A program made the translations under genes and the position numbers. The notes below the pieces were generated by a model. It saw only the letters and a list, made by a program, of their open reading frames with translations. It did not search any database and was not told the DNA's origin. DNA of 34,486 nucleotides from an uncultured Ruminococcus sp. GTDB taxonomy: Bacteria; Bacillota; Clostridia; Oscillospirales; Ruminococcaceae. Below are positions 7,467 through 16,131 of the stretch, piece by piece (positions within the stretch are counted from its first letter, which is position 1; each line of letters starts with the position of its first letter). Location: NCBI GenBank assembly GCA_947178195.1, contig CAMWXM010000003.1:1-34486 (forward strand), given 5' to 3'.

Positions 7467-8738
7467 TTATTTTGGTAATTTTACCAGGAAAGTAGTTCCT
7501 CCTCCCTCTGTATCAGTTACAAAGATCGTTCCGCTGTGCAATGTCACTAACTCCTTTGCAATGGACAAGCCAAGCCCAAAATGTTCTGTATCATGGCGAG
7601 ATGTATCTGCACGATAAAACCGCTCAAAAATATGCTGTTTTTGTTCCTTACTTAATCCTGCACCGTTATCGGCAACTTTTAATATAAAGTGATTCTTTGT
7701 CTTTTCACATTGCAGAGCCACTGTTCCGTGTTCCGGCGTATAGCTGATAGCATTGTCCAGTAAAATAGAAATAACCTGTCGTATACGTTCTCCGTCCATA
7801 TGTTCCGATATCAATTCATCTTCAGGTAAACTAACTGTCAAAGCGATTTGCTTTTCTCTGGCTGGTTGCAAAAACGCTTCGTAACTTTCTAAAACAATAG
7901 TATCAAGTTCGGTTCTGCCAAAGTTCACAGATATTGAATTACTGTTCCCTCTTGCCAGCATGAGCAGGTCGTTGGTCAGATAGGTCAAACGCTGTCCCTC
8001 TTCCCGGGCAATATCCAGAAAGCCGTTTCCTTGCCTGCCATCTCTGGGCGCTTCTATCGCGCGCAGCGCTGATAATATCGTATGCACCGGACTGCGTATC
8101 TCGTGAGAAGCTGCCGCTATAAAATCAGCCTGCTGCTTTTGGGATTTCTGTATTGGCTGTAACAGCTTTCCGGTATATAGCCATGAAAAGCCAAACAGCA
8201 ATGCAACCCCTAAAACGATAATTATGGCAAACCGAAAATAAAGATTTTTAAGCTGCGTCTGTACTGACTGCAAGGAAGAAATTACATAAATCTCCGTATT
8301 GCCGTTCTCGCCAAACAAAATGATGCTGCTTATCTGGTAAACTTCTTTTTCCGTATTATAGCGGTACTCTTTATGTGAAATTGTTTCAGTGCTCTGTATA
8401 TCTGTTTGTACTGGATGTTCCTGTCTAAATACCTCTAACATTTTTATATCATCTGCACTTTTTGTATCCTTCAAAAATCGCATTGGAATACCGTTGTCAT
8501 ACAAATAAAAGTCATAAGAATAGTTTCTTTGCACAGCCTTCAGCCAGTCATAGGTAATTATTGTACTATTTTTAAAGGTATACAAAAATCCCTGTACATC
8601 CTGTTGAAACTTGTGTTCTGCATTTTCATAAAAATTCTGTCTTTGAAAAAAAAGCAGCAGCAGCGACATACCTATCAGAATAATACTGCTGACAGATGCA
8701 AACAGTACAGCCAGACTTATTCGTACCTTACGAAACAT
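7467..8738 (-). CDS. Membrane sensor histidine kinase
   Basis: 423-residue kinase of the OmpR-partner class. It has a transmembrane segment at about 9-30, an extracellular sensor of about 135 residues, and a second membrane segment at about 169-188. The HisKA domain carries the H-box SHEIRSP (His212), and the ATPase domain has the N-box (LLDNAISYTP), G1 (DNGAGL), F (FERFYR) and G2 (GLGLSIA). Its start overlaps the response regulator stop by 11 bases, so the pair is one operon with a fixed partner. The signal is unknown. The divergent lipoprotein genes and phased repeats in front of them suggest it responds to something at the cell surface, such as an envelope stress or a ligand of the lipoprotein. 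Confidence 0.93.
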   Translation of the reverse strand: MFRKVRISLAVLFASVSSIILIGMSLLLLFFQRQNFYENAEHKFQQDVQGFLYTFKNSTIITYDWLKAVQRNYSYDFYLYDNGIPMRFLKDTKSADDIKMLEVFRQEHPVQTDIQSTETISHKEYRYNTEKEVYQISSIILFGENGNTEIYVISSLQSVQTQLKNLYFRFAIIIVLGVALLFGFSWLYTGKLLQPIQKSQKQQADFIAAASHEIRSPVHTILSALRAIEAPRDGRQGNGFLDIAREEGQRLTYLTNDLLMLARGNSNSISVNFGRTELDTIVLESYEAFLQPAREKQIALTVSLPEDELISEHMDGERIRQVISILLDNAISYTPEHGTVALQCEKTKNHFILKVADNGAGLSKEQKQHIFERFYRADTSRHDTEHFGLGLSIAKELVTLHSGTIFVTDTEGGGTTFLVKLPK

Positions 8739-9417
8739 ACTCCAGCTCCGTTCTCAAAACATATCCGATACCACGCACAGTTTGAATCTTTAAATTACTG
8801 CCAACTGTTTTCAGCCGTCTGCGGACAAAATAAATATAGTTATCCAGATTGCCCTCTTCTATTTCATAGTCAACACCCCAGACTCTTGTAAGAATAGTAC
8901 CTCTTGGCAAGGTCTGATTGGGATTATTCAAAAACAAAAGCAACAAACTTCCCTCTTTCTGCGATAACGTACAGCTTCCAGTTTTTCCTTTCAGCTGGTT
9001 TTCTTCCTGATGATATATTACATCACCAACTTGTATCTGATTTTTTTGCTGTAATTTTGACGGACGACGAAGCAAGCACCGAATACGAGCAGATAATTCT
9101 TCGTATGCAAATGGTTTTACCAAATAATCATCTGCGCCGCTGTCAAGTCCGGTGATTTTATCGCCTAGTTCTCCCAATGCCGTCAGTAAAATTACAGGGG
9201 TATGATTACCAGAGCTTCGCATCTCACCCAGAATGGAAAGTCCATCCTTATGAGGCAGCATTCTGTCCAGCAATACTAAATCATAGGCATTCTGGCTGAG
9301 ATAATAATCAGCATCGTCACCGTCATAGCAAAGGTCTATATCATATCCTTCCTGTTCCAACCTGAATTGCAGCAGCATACATTGTTGTTTGTCATCTTCT
9401 ATAACTAAAATTCGCAA
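8728..9417 (-). CDS. OmpR/PhoB-type response regulator
   Basis: 229-residue two-domain regulator. The receiver domain has the acidic pair Asp8/Asp9, phospho-acceptor Asp51 (LVLLDRMLP), Thr79 and Lys101 (LVKPF). The winged-helix DNA-binding domain ends in the usual TVRGIGYVLR hairpin. Translation appears to begin at a TTG (9415-9417) behind AGGGGG; no ATG is near. Such regulators bind direct repeats spaced one helical turn apart, and repeats of that kind lie at 9492-9531 between this gene and the divergent lipoprotein gene, the likely target. Confidence 0.94.
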   Translation of the reverse strand: MRILVIEDDKQQCMLLQFRLEQEGYDIDLCYDGDDADYYLSQNAYDLVLLDRMLPHKDGLSILGEMRSSGNHTPVILLTALGELGDKITGLDSGADDYLVKPFAYEELSARIRCLLRRPSKLQQKNQIQVGDVIYHQEENQLKGKTGSCTLSQKEGSLLLLFLNNPNQTLPRGTILTRVWGVDYEIEEGNLDNYIYFVRRRLKTVGSNLKIQTVRGIGYVLRTELEYVS

Positions 9418-9432
9418 AATACAGTTCCCCCT

Positions 9433-9453
9433 TTAGAGCCTGTTAAGTATCTT
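9433..9453 (+). repeat. Diverged copy of the GAGCCTGTTTAGTA repeat
   Basis: TTAGAGCCTGTTAAGTATCTT resembles the outer arms of the inverted repeat at 207-266, with 12 identical bases in a row to the right arm read on its complement. It lies between the response regulator start and its promoter region. It is too short to prove common origin. Confidence 0.35.
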
Positions 9454-9491
9454 ATCATTATTATAACATAAATGCATACTTTTTTCACGAA

Positions 9492-9531
9492 TTAGAGATA
9501 AATTAGATAAAATTTTAGAGAAAAAATAGAG
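9492..9531 (+). promoter_or_regulatory. Phased direct repeats, probable response-regulator binding site
   Basis: TTAGAG, TTAGAT, TTAGAG and ATAGAG start at 9492, 9503, 9515 and 9526, spaced 11, 12 and 11 bases, about one DNA turn each. This is the arrangement expected of OmpR-family regulators. It sits about 45-80 bases before the lipoprotein start, where a TATTATAAAAT -10-like sequence follows at about 9541-9551. The assignment to the adjacent regulator is inference. Confidence 0.55.
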
Positions 9532-9573
9532 ATTCAGAGGATATTATAAAATAGAAAAGGAGGTTTTCACATT

Positions 9574-11799
9574 ATGAAATATAAACTTACCGCATTCTTG
9601 TCCGCAGCCGCCTTGCTTCTTTCACTTCCCGGATGCATCCCAGTAAAAGAAAGCAGTTCTAAGGACATTCCTGTAACGCCTATATCTTCTGATGTTGGAA
9701 AATATGTTGAAGAAGAGGTTATTATACCAGTCGAAATTATGGAAAACAGTATGACTGAATTATTTTTATGCGATAATTCACCAGCATTCATCGAGATTGG
9801 ACATAACTATCTCTATCAGGAAAATGAAAGCCAAACCGCTTTTACTGCCAGTTCCCTGTCTTTTCCTGAAGGAGATATTTCAATTCATGCAGAAGCCGGA
9901 TTTACAAAAGAAACATCTTATCTGGTATATATAAACTATGAAAACTATGATTCAGCGCAGAACGGAGAGGCTTATGAAGAACTTTGCGGTTATAGAACGC
10001 CGGAGGGTACATGGAAGTCATTTTCTCTTGGTGACTCCAATGTCATGGAGATGGAATGTTCGCCGGACGGACGATTATTCGCAACCGGTTATGATTTAGA
10101 AAGTAATGCTTTGGTTTATGAGATAAATACTCATGATGAAACCATAACGCCAATATCTACGTTAGAAAACAGCAGTATTATATCTCTGGATATTGTTGGC
10201 GATTATGTAATATTTGTTTCCACATCTTTTGACGGAGATTCCATTTCTTTCTATAATTATAAAACTAATCAGTTAGAAGAAACACCGAAAGTTATAGAAC
10301 AGTTTGTGCAAGAGCAAAAATTTGCAGGAAAGTCAAACAGAGGCACGTCAAGTTTTGACATATGCGCCGGTGAAGAAGGCACAATGTACATTGCCTGTGA
10401 AAGCGGATTATACCGATATGTTTTAAATGGTAATCAAGTGGAACAGCTTATTGACGGAGTTACCTGCCATCTTGGCAATCCTGCATGGAAAGTGGATTCT
10501 ATTTTGCAGGAAAACAGTAACACCTTTTTCATCGCCTATACAAATGGCAGGATTATGCGGTATTATTATGACAAAAATGCTGGAAATTCTTATGATTCAG
10601 AGCTTAATGTTTTTAGTCTGACCGCCGATGAAACGGTTATGAACACCATTGCAGAGTACAACCTGCAATATCCAAATGTCAAAGTAAACTATACAACAGT
10701 CAGAAAAAATGATACTGACTATGAATCCGCTGTAGAACAACTTGAAACTATATTAAGCAGCGATAATCCACCTGATGTTATAGTAACAGATGATTTAGAG
10801 CTTTCACATATGATACAAGCCGGTTATTTTATGGATCTTTCTGAACAAGAAAAACTTATTTTACCTGAAAGCGGTGTATTGGAGAACATTGCCAAACCAA
10901 AACAAAATGGAAAATGGTATACTATTCCCTGTCGTTTTAAGCTGCCATATATTGCAGGAAACAAAAAGGAGCTGGATTCAATTTCTAATATCTCCGACTT
11001 TCTGCAATTATGTCAGGAAAAAAGTCATAAACGTTTTTTTGACGTTATAGGTGAGCATGAATATTTTAACTTCTTTTTTGATTATACACCAGAAGGATTA
11101 TTGCAAACACTTTTACCTCTTACTTGGAATTTATTCGTTACAGAAAACGCTATAGATATTGAAGCTGCAAAACAATTTTTAACAGACTGCAGGGAATATT
11201 ATGAAATAGTAATACAAAATCCTGGTACGTACTCAACAAAAGCCCACGGGCATTGTTATTTCTCTTTATCAGACAATGATCTTGTTGCTGGTACTGTATG
11301 TAGTTTGAATGACCTGCTTTGTCTGAATACCCTTTCTAAAGTTGACCCTTCCCGCATATATAGCATGGATAAGATGAATCAGAATTGCTATATACCATCT
11401 TGCAGTCTGAGCATTTCTGCCAATGCCCCAAATGAGGAAAACGCAATACGATTCTTAAATACAGCTGTTTCAGATGATGTGCAAAGTATAAAAAGCGAGG
11501 ACGGTTTACCTGTAAATATCTCTGTTATAGAACGTTTTTCAGAACGAAGATACGGTTCTTATTCCACAACAAATAATCATTTCTACTCCGAGACAACTAA
11601 ACGGTGGACCTTGATACAAAAGTTATCAGAAGCAGAATATAAGGATTTTTATGAAATGATAACAAAACTGAATACTCCGCTTTTGGATAACGGCGCTATT
11701 AAGGAAGCATTCCTTACCTATGGGGCAGATTATATTGTTAATAAAATAGTCACAGCTGAATCCGCCGTAGCTTCAATTGCAAAATCAACAGAGAAATAA
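9574..11799 (+). CDS. Lipoprotein with propeller-like region and solute-binding domain
   Basis: 741-residue secreted lipoprotein: signal peptide with lipobox LPGC (Cys21), so it is anchored on the outer face of the membrane. Residues about 80-345 carry repeated strand-rich segments with phrases such as CSPDGRLFATGYD and GTMYIACESGLYRY, which suggest a beta-propeller. From about 347 (DETVMNTIAEYNLQYPNVKVNYTTV ... DVIVTDDL) to the end it resembles family 1 extracellular solute-binding proteins. There is no permease or ATPase gene next to it, so a sensory role with the divergent two-component system is more likely than transport. The ribosome site AAAGGAGG is strong. The ligand is unknown. Confidence 0.8.
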   Translation: MKYKLTAFLSAAALLLSLPGCIPVKESSSKDIPVTPISSDVGKYVEEEVIIPVEIMENSMTELFLCDNSPAFIEIGHNYLYQENESQTAFTASSLSFPEGDISIHAEAGFTKETSYLVYINYENYDSAQNGEAYEELCGYRTPEGTWKSFSLGDSNVMEMECSPDGRLFATGYDLESNALVYEINTHDETITPISTLENSSIISLDIVGDYVIFVSTSFDGDSISFYNYKTNQLEETPKVIEQFVQEQKFAGKSNRGTSSFDICAGEEGTMYIACESGLYRYVLNGNQVEQLIDGVTCHLGNPAWKVDSILQENSNTFFIAYTNGRIMRYYYDKNAGNSYDSELNVFSLTADETVMNTIAEYNLQYPNVKVNYTTVRKNDTDYESAVEQLETILSSDNPPDVIVTDDLELSHMIQAGYFMDLSEQEKLILPESGVLENIAKPKQNGKWYTIPCRFKLPYIAGNKKELDSISNISDFLQLCQEKSHKRFFDVIGEHEYFNFFFDYTPEGLLQTLLPLTWNLFVTENAIDIEAAKQFLTDCREYYEIVIQNPGTYSTKAHGHCYFSLSDNDLVAGTVCSLNDLLCLNTLSKVDPSRIYSMDKMNQNCYIPSCSLSISANAPNEENAIRFLNTAVSDDVQSIKSEDGLPVNISVIERFSERRYGSYSTTNNHFYSETTKRWTLIQKLSEAEYKDFYEMITKLNTPLLDNGAIKEAFLTYGADYIVNKIVTAESAVASIAKSTEK

Positions 11800-11811
11800 T
11801 GGAGGCTATAT

Positions 11812-12780
11812 ATGAAAAAAATTCTTTCTATAAGCTTGTTTACTGTGCTGCTTTGTTTTTTCTTATGTAATTGCAGCAGCACAAATCAAGGTATAAAAGT
11901 GCTTACAAATCACATGACAGAAACTGAAAAAGAAAGTATTTCCGTAGACCCGCTTTCTTTGCTGGATAAAACTTATAGTTACCCATGGGAATTTGACAGA
12001 GCTGCAACAGAAGAGATTCGGGATTATGTAAGTGAGATTTCTATTTATGACGAAGAATTAGACACAACTTTTATTATTCATGTGACAGTTCCACCCAACT
12101 ACAAAGAGGGGAAAAGTTATCCGGCATTTGTTATGACAGACGGCGTCTGGAGATTCGGCAATCATCCGGCCTTGTGGAATATGATGAAAGACGGAACAGC
12201 AGAAGATGTTTTGCTGGTAAGTGTGGGATACGATTTTTCCATAGACGGTACGGGTGATTTCCGAAGCAAATTGTTATATGAAACGAAAGAGGAATTTCTG
12301 AATTTTCTCACGAACAATCTGATGCCTTATCTCAACGAAACATATTCCATTGATTTCTCACGTTCTGGAATCTATGGGCATTCCGCCGGAGGTGCGTTTA
12401 CACATTATGCAGTGTGCCACTCAGACCTCTATGAAAATCAGCCGTTTCACTATTATATAATTGGCAGTCCCGGATTCTGGTCTCCGAATTTCCTTCCGTT
12501 TCAAAAGGAAATTGGTGATTTTCAAAAAGAATATGGCTATTTTGACCGCTGCAAAAAATCTGACAAGGAACTTTATATTTGTGCCGGAAAGGATGAAGAT
12601 CCGGACTATGAAGAATACTACGGCGAAAATGATACAACTTTGGAAGGAGTAGAACATCTTGTAGAACGGCTGGATAGTTATGGCTTTGATAACTATACGT
12701 ATGAACTTTATGATTCTCATCATTATCAGTACATTCCTGAAATGTTCGAGCGTTTCTTTCAATTGTATTATCATAAATAA
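11812..12780 (+). CDS. Lipoprotein alpha/beta-hydrolase, esterase-D/enterochelin-esterase type
   Basis: 322-residue serine hydrolase. A signal peptide is followed by Cys21 in a lipobox-like LCNC; the Asn at -1 is unusual. The nucleophile elbow GHSAGG places Ser191, a likely acid lies near Asp262 (CAGKDEDPD), and the histidine is in DSHHYQYIPE (303 or 304). The N-terminal strands TTFIIHVTVPPNYKEGKSYP are typical of the putative esterase family (PF00756), which includes siderophore and acyl-ester hydrolases. It lies 12 bases after the solute-binding lipoprotein and is co-transcribed. Both products should sit on the cell surface, perhaps one binding and one hydrolysing the same compound. Confidence 0.85.
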   Translation: MKKILSISLFTVLLCFFLCNCSSTNQGIKVLTNHMTETEKESISVDPLSLLDKTYSYPWEFDRAATEEIRDYVSEISIYDEELDTTFIIHVTVPPNYKEGKSYPAFVMTDGVWRFGNHPALWNMMKDGTAEDVLLVSVGYDFSIDGTGDFRSKLLYETKEEFLNFLTNNLMPYLNETYSIDFSRSGIYGHSAGGAFTHYAVCHSDLYENQPFHYYIIGSPGFWSPNFLPFQKEIGDFQKEYGYFDRCKKSDKELYICAGKDEDPDYEEYYGENDTTLEGVEHLVERLDSYGFDNYTYELYDSHHYQYIPEMFERFFQLYYHK

Positions 12781-12797
12781 CCTTGCGAATTGAACGT

Positions 12798-12825
12798 TTT
12801 ACTTTTTAAGTAAATAGACTATAAT
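12798..12825 (+). promoter_or_regulatory. Promoter candidate for the ECF sigma operon
   Basis: TTTACT (12798-12803) and TATAAT (12820-12825) are 16 bases apart. The -35 box is part of a palindrome TTTACTT-TTT-AAGTAAA, which may be an operator. It would give a long leader of about 210 bases. Confidence 0.45.
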
Positions 12826-12910
12826 AAAAACTTCAAGGCACTTCAAAAAAACTCTATACAAAAGAGCAAAAATATGATAAAATAGTAATAAATTATCAGA
12901 TGAACAACGT

Positions 12911-12959
12911 CACATCTAAAAAACTATGTCGTTTAGATGTGTCCTTAAAATTTTTTTTT
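12911..12959 (+). terminator. Leader hairpin with T-run: terminator or attenuator
   Basis: CACATCTAAA (12911-12920) pairs with TTTAGATGTG (12932-12941), and a run of nine T follows at 12951-12959. It may end transcription from the esterase side or attenuate the sigma operon. The eight-base gap before the T-run is longer than in a standard terminator. Confidence 0.4.
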
Positions 12960-13044
12960 GAAATTTTTTTATAAAAATGAGATTTTTTTTAATCCTGATT
13001 CGTTTTATAAGTGAGGCGCCAAAAATGAAAGGAGGTTTTTCAAA

Positions 13045-13566
13045 TTGGATAAGGAAGAATTTATAAAAAAGCTTTTGGAATATAAGGATACGGTATTTCG
13101 TGTTGCGTTATCTTATACCAAAAATTTAAGCGATGCAGAAGATATTTCTCAGGAGGTTTTTCTAAAGCTTTACTCATTAAAAAGCATACCCGAAAATCCC
13201 GAGCAGCTCAAAGCATGGCTTATAAGAGTAACCATAAACAAATCAAAAGACCTTTTGAAATCAAATTGGTTTTCAAAACGTTCGGACGAAACCAATATTG
13301 CACAGCAATTTAGCATGAATGAATCACAGTCGGAAATCCTTGAAACTGTTTTATCACTGCCCGAAAAATATAAAATAGTTATACATCTTTACTACTATGA
13401 AGGCTATTCCATAAATGAAATATCTGAAATTACAGGCGTAAAAATATCTACATTACAAAGCCGACTCCAACGTGGACGGAAATTACTTAAAAAGAAATTA
13501 AAGGAGGAGGAAATATATGAACAAGAATTTATACAATGCAGCTATGGACAAAATTACCATGAGTGA
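13045..13566 (+). CDS. ECF-type RNA polymerase sigma factor
   Basis: 173-residue sigma-70 family factor with only regions 2 and 4. Region 2 contains AEDISQEVFLKLY (about 31-43). Region 4 is the helix-turn-helix LPEKYKIVIHLYYYEGYSINEISEITG followed by STLQSRLQRGRKLLKKKL. It starts at a TTG (MDKEEF) nine bases after AGGAGG. Its last 50 bases overlap the next gene in another frame, a strong sign of coupled synthesis with its regulator. Factors of this group usually direct envelope-stress or antimicrobial-peptide responses; the target is not visible here. Confidence 0.92.
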   Translation: MDKEEFIKKLLEYKDTVFRVALSYTKNLSDAEDISQEVFLKLYSLKSIPENPEQLKAWLIRVTINKSKDLLKSNWFSKRSDETNIAQQFSMNESQSEILETVLSLPEKYKIVIHLYYYEGYSINEISEITGVKISTLQSRLQRGRKLLKKKLKEEEIYEQEFIQCSYGQNYHE

Positions 13567-14557
13567 TGAATGCCTTGGCGAAATACTCGATAACATTGAT
13601 GAGATTCAGCCGGAGCTGACAACTAAACAGCATAAAAAGGTAAGATATATCCGGATTATCACGGCTCTTGCAGTATTTATTTTCGGCTCTGTCACTGTTG
13701 CAGCTGAAACAGGCAGCCTTGAATGGATTAAAAATATTTTTGCTAAGGAAGTTACTGTTACTAATGTTTATGATATGGTAACGGAAATCGAAAACTTCCG
13801 GTGCGAAAGCGATATGGGCGTAGAACTCTCTCCGGTAGGCATACTTTGTGATGAACAGGACTTTTATGCTGTTTTTCATGCTGACAAATTTCCAAAAAAT
13901 CTTAATAAGGAATATATAGGATATTTGATAGAAGATGGCGGTAAGTATGCAGAAGAATACGGTGGACTCAGTTATTCGTATACCAGTGATTTTGACGCTG
14001 AAAAAAACTATATCATTTTAAAGCTCAATATGGCGCAAAGAATTTTTAAAGACGGAGAAAATATTACACTGCGTGTAAACTATGATGAACATGAATACAA
14101 CCCTTCTAAAGCACCAGAACATCGGGACCATATAATACTGAGCGATTTAGCAAGATTAAGCTTTACTCTTCGTTTGGGCAAATTTGATTCTCTTAATATA
14201 AATTACAAGGAGTATATGCCAGAATTTATACCTAAGCGCGATTATACTTTCTTGTTTGATGAAATCAATATAACGCCGTTTTCATTGACGACTATCGGAA
14301 GAATGAATTTCTATGCTGACGCATTGTTAAACGATGGTTACAGAATAGTTATGACCGATGGAACGGAGCTTTTGTCAAAAGACTGGTCGTCCAGTTCGCA
14401 CGGTTTGTCCGATTCGTACAGTTACAGTACGTCCAGTTCGTCTAGTGGAACAAATGCTGGTATTGTATATGATACCTCATGGGTATTTGATGAACCTATC
14501 GACCCGAATAATGTAGCTGAGCTTTATCTTGGCAAAATGCTTATCTACCGCAAATAA
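13517..14557 (+). CDS. DUF4179-type membrane protein, probable anti-sigma factor
   Basis: 346-residue protein with a cytoplasmic N-terminus of about 43 residues, one membrane helix (about 44-64, IRIITALAVFIFGSVTVAAE) and a large extracellular beta-rich domain. This matches the DUF4179 proteins that follow ECF sigma genes in Clostridia. A serine-rich stretch (SSSSHGLSDSYSYSTSSSSS) lies near residues 295-312. The N-terminal part has no zinc-binding His-x3-Cys-x2-Cys motif, so any sigma binding would not be of the zinc type. It starts inside the sigma gene behind AAGGAGGAGG. Anti-sigma function is inferred from position and topology. Confidence 0.8.
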   Translation: MNKNLYNAAMDKITMSDECLGEILDNIDEIQPELTTKQHKKVRYIRIITALAVFIFGSVTVAAETGSLEWIKNIFAKEVTVTNVYDMVTEIENFRCESDMGVELSPVGILCDEQDFYAVFHADKFPKNLNKEYIGYLIEDGGKYAEEYGGLSYSYTSDFDAEKNYIILKLNMAQRIFKDGENITLRVNYDEHEYNPSKAPEHRDHIILSDLARLSFTLRLGKFDSLNINYKEYMPEFIPKRDYTFLFDEINITPFSLTTIGRMNFYADALLNDGYRIVMTDGTELLSKDWSSSSHGLSDSYSYSTSSSSSGTNAGIVYDTSWVFDEPIDPNNVAELYLGKMLIYRK

Positions 14558-14610
14558 TTTAAAACTCAACAGCTGAAGCTTCAATAACTCAAAACTCCAT
14601 AACATCATGT

Positions 14611-14645
14611 AAGACCGGTGCATTTTAAATGTGCCGGTCTTTTTC
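14611..14645 (+). terminator. Terminator after the sigma/anti-sigma operon
   Basis: AAGACCGG-type stem (14611-14622 with 14629-14640) is followed by a T-run. This is a clear intrinsic terminator 54 bases after the stop codon. Confidence 0.85.
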
Positions 14646-14658
14646 TGTAAAAAAATAC

Positions 14659-14687
14659 TTTTCACAATTGAATATTTATGTTATAAT
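14659..14687 (+). promoter_or_regulatory. Promoter candidate for sir2-dtd
   Basis: TTTTCA (14659-14664) and a perfect TATAAT (14682-14687) are separated by 17 bases, about 50 bases before the Sir2 start. The -35 box is weak. Confidence 0.5.
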
Positions 14688-14738
14688 AAATCTGTCAGTA
14701 AGTCTGATAGGTTTATTTAAAAGGGTGATAGTGATAAA

Positions 14739-15464
14739 ATGAATAATTTAAAAGAATTTATAAGCAGTAGCAAAAATATTGTATTTTTCGGAGGTGCAGG
14801 AGTTTCCACAGAAAGCGGGATTCCCGACTTCAGAAGTGTTGATGGACTTTACAATCAAAAATACAAATTTCCGCCGGAAACGATTTTAAGTCATGATTTT
14901 TTTAAAAATAATACGGCGGATTTTTATGAATTTTACCGTGACAAAATGCTTTGCCTTGATGCAAAGCCTAATATAACACATATTACACTGGCAAAGCTTG
15001 AAGAAAACGGAAGGCTTAAAGCGGTCATAACCCAGAATATTGACGGTCTGCATCAGGCGGCAGGAAGCAAATCGGTATATGAGCTTCATGGAAGCGTACA
15101 CCGTAATTATTGTATGGAATGCGGAAGCTTTTATGATGCGGAATTTATTTTAAACAGCAGCGGAATACCACTATGCAATTGCGGAGGAATCATAAAACCG
15201 GACGTGGTTTTATATCAGGAGGGTCTTGATAATAACACCATAAACGGTGCGGTCATGGCTATAGAAAATGCTGACCTGATAATTGTCGGCGGAACTTCTC
15301 TTAATGTTTACCCTGCGGCAGGACTTTTACAGTACCGCAGCAGAGATTGCAAAGTAGTCCTTATCAATAAAACGGTCACATCGGCAGATTCTTACTGCGA
15401 CCTTGCGATACATGATAGTCTTGGAAAGGTTTTTGCAGAATTGGGAGAGGTTGAAAATATATGA
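14739..15464 (+). CDS. cobB: Sir2-family NAD-dependent protein deacylase
   Basis: 241-residue sirtuin that removes acyl groups from lysines, using NAD and releasing nicotinamide and O-acyl-ADP-ribose. It shows the NAD-binding GAGVSTESGIPDFR (20-32), TQNID (98-102), the catalytic histidine in YELHGS (His117), and four zinc cysteines (125, 128, 146, 148), the last two as C-N-C instead of the usual C-x2-C. The C-terminal Rossmann part contains VGGTSLNVYPAAGL. It has no long extensions and acts in the cytoplasm. Its stop overlaps the dtd start as ATGA, so the two are translationally coupled. Confidence 0.92.
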   Translation: MNNLKEFISSSKNIVFFGGAGVSTESGIPDFRSVDGLYNQKYKFPPETILSHDFFKNNTADFYEFYRDKMLCLDAKPNITHITLAKLEENGRLKAVITQNIDGLHQAAGSKSVYELHGSVHRNYCMECGSFYDAEFILNSSGIPLCNCGGIIKPDVVLYQEGLDNNTINGAVMAIENADLIIVGGTSLNVYPAAGLLQYRSRDCKVVLINKTVTSADSYCDLAIHDSLGKVFAELGEVENI

Positions 15465-15898
15465 AAGCAGTGTTACAGAGAGTTACTCATGCGTCAGTAA
15501 AGGTCGACGGTGAGACAAAAGGAAATATCGGACAGGGACTGTTGATTTTTCTGGGAGTGGGACAGGAGGACTGTGAAGAAAATGCTGAAAGACTTGCCCA
15601 GAAAATTTCAAGGCTGCGTATTTTTTCCGATGAAAATGATAAAATAAATCTTTCAGTGAACGATGTAAACGGTGCGGTTCTTGTTATATCCCAGTTTACC
15701 CTTTATGCGGATTGCCGAAAGGGAAATCGTCCCAATTTCATGAATGCAGGAAAGCCTGACGAGGCGGAACGGCTTTATGAATATTTTGTACAGCAGTGTA
15801 AAAAGCTTATTCCTGTTGTTGAAAAGGGTGTGTTCGGCGCAGATATGAAAGTAGAGCTTTTAAACGATGGGCCTTTTACAATATTGCTTGAGGATTGA
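15461..15898 (+). CDS. dtd: D-aminoacyl-tRNA deacylase
   Basis: 145-residue proofreading enzyme that hydrolyses D-amino acids (and glycine mischarged on tRNA-Ala) from tRNA, working as a homodimer. Both family signatures are present: SQFTLYAD (77-84) and the Gly-cisPro motif in NDGPFT (Gly137-Pro138). It begins MKAVLQRVTHASV, typical of the family. The four-base ATGA overlap with the Sir2 gene sets the start. In many Firmicutes dtd follows relA; coupling to a sirtuin is less usual. Confidence 0.95.
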   Translation: MKAVLQRVTHASVKVDGETKGNIGQGLLIFLGVGQEDCEENAERLAQKISRLRIFSDENDKINLSVNDVNGAVLVISQFTLYADCRKGNRPNFMNAGKPDEAERLYEYFVQQCKKLIPVVEKGVFGADMKVELLNDGPFTILLED

Positions 15899-15965
15899 TG
15901 AAATGGCGAATTACTTACATTATTATTGTTAATAATTTGAAATAGTTAAGCTTGACAATAAAAAG

Positions 15966-16004
15966 AAATAACCGCCCTCCCTTCCAAAGTTGGCGGTTAT
16001 TTTA
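15966..16004 (+). terminator. Terminator after dtd
   Basis: AAATAACCGCC (15966-15976) pairs perfectly with GGCGGTTATTT (15992-16002) and is followed by T-rich sequence. A second, weaker hairpin with CTTTTT follows at 16019-16049. The 311-base gap 15899-16209 otherwise holds only the metG promoter. Confidence 0.8.
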
Positions 16005-16131
16005 ACTTAAAACTTTCAGGTAAAACCGCTTATCGCAGTTACCCTTTTTACTTATTATTATACTACAAGTTTATAATATGTCAAGTGATTTTTTTGTAAT
16101 GCTTTAAGTCACTTTTTTCAAAAATTAATGC

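Noticed and set aside
9574..11799. ABC-transporter binding protein in an uptake operon
   Set aside because: The solute-binding domain is present but no permease or ATPase gene occurs nearby, so transport is not supported by context.
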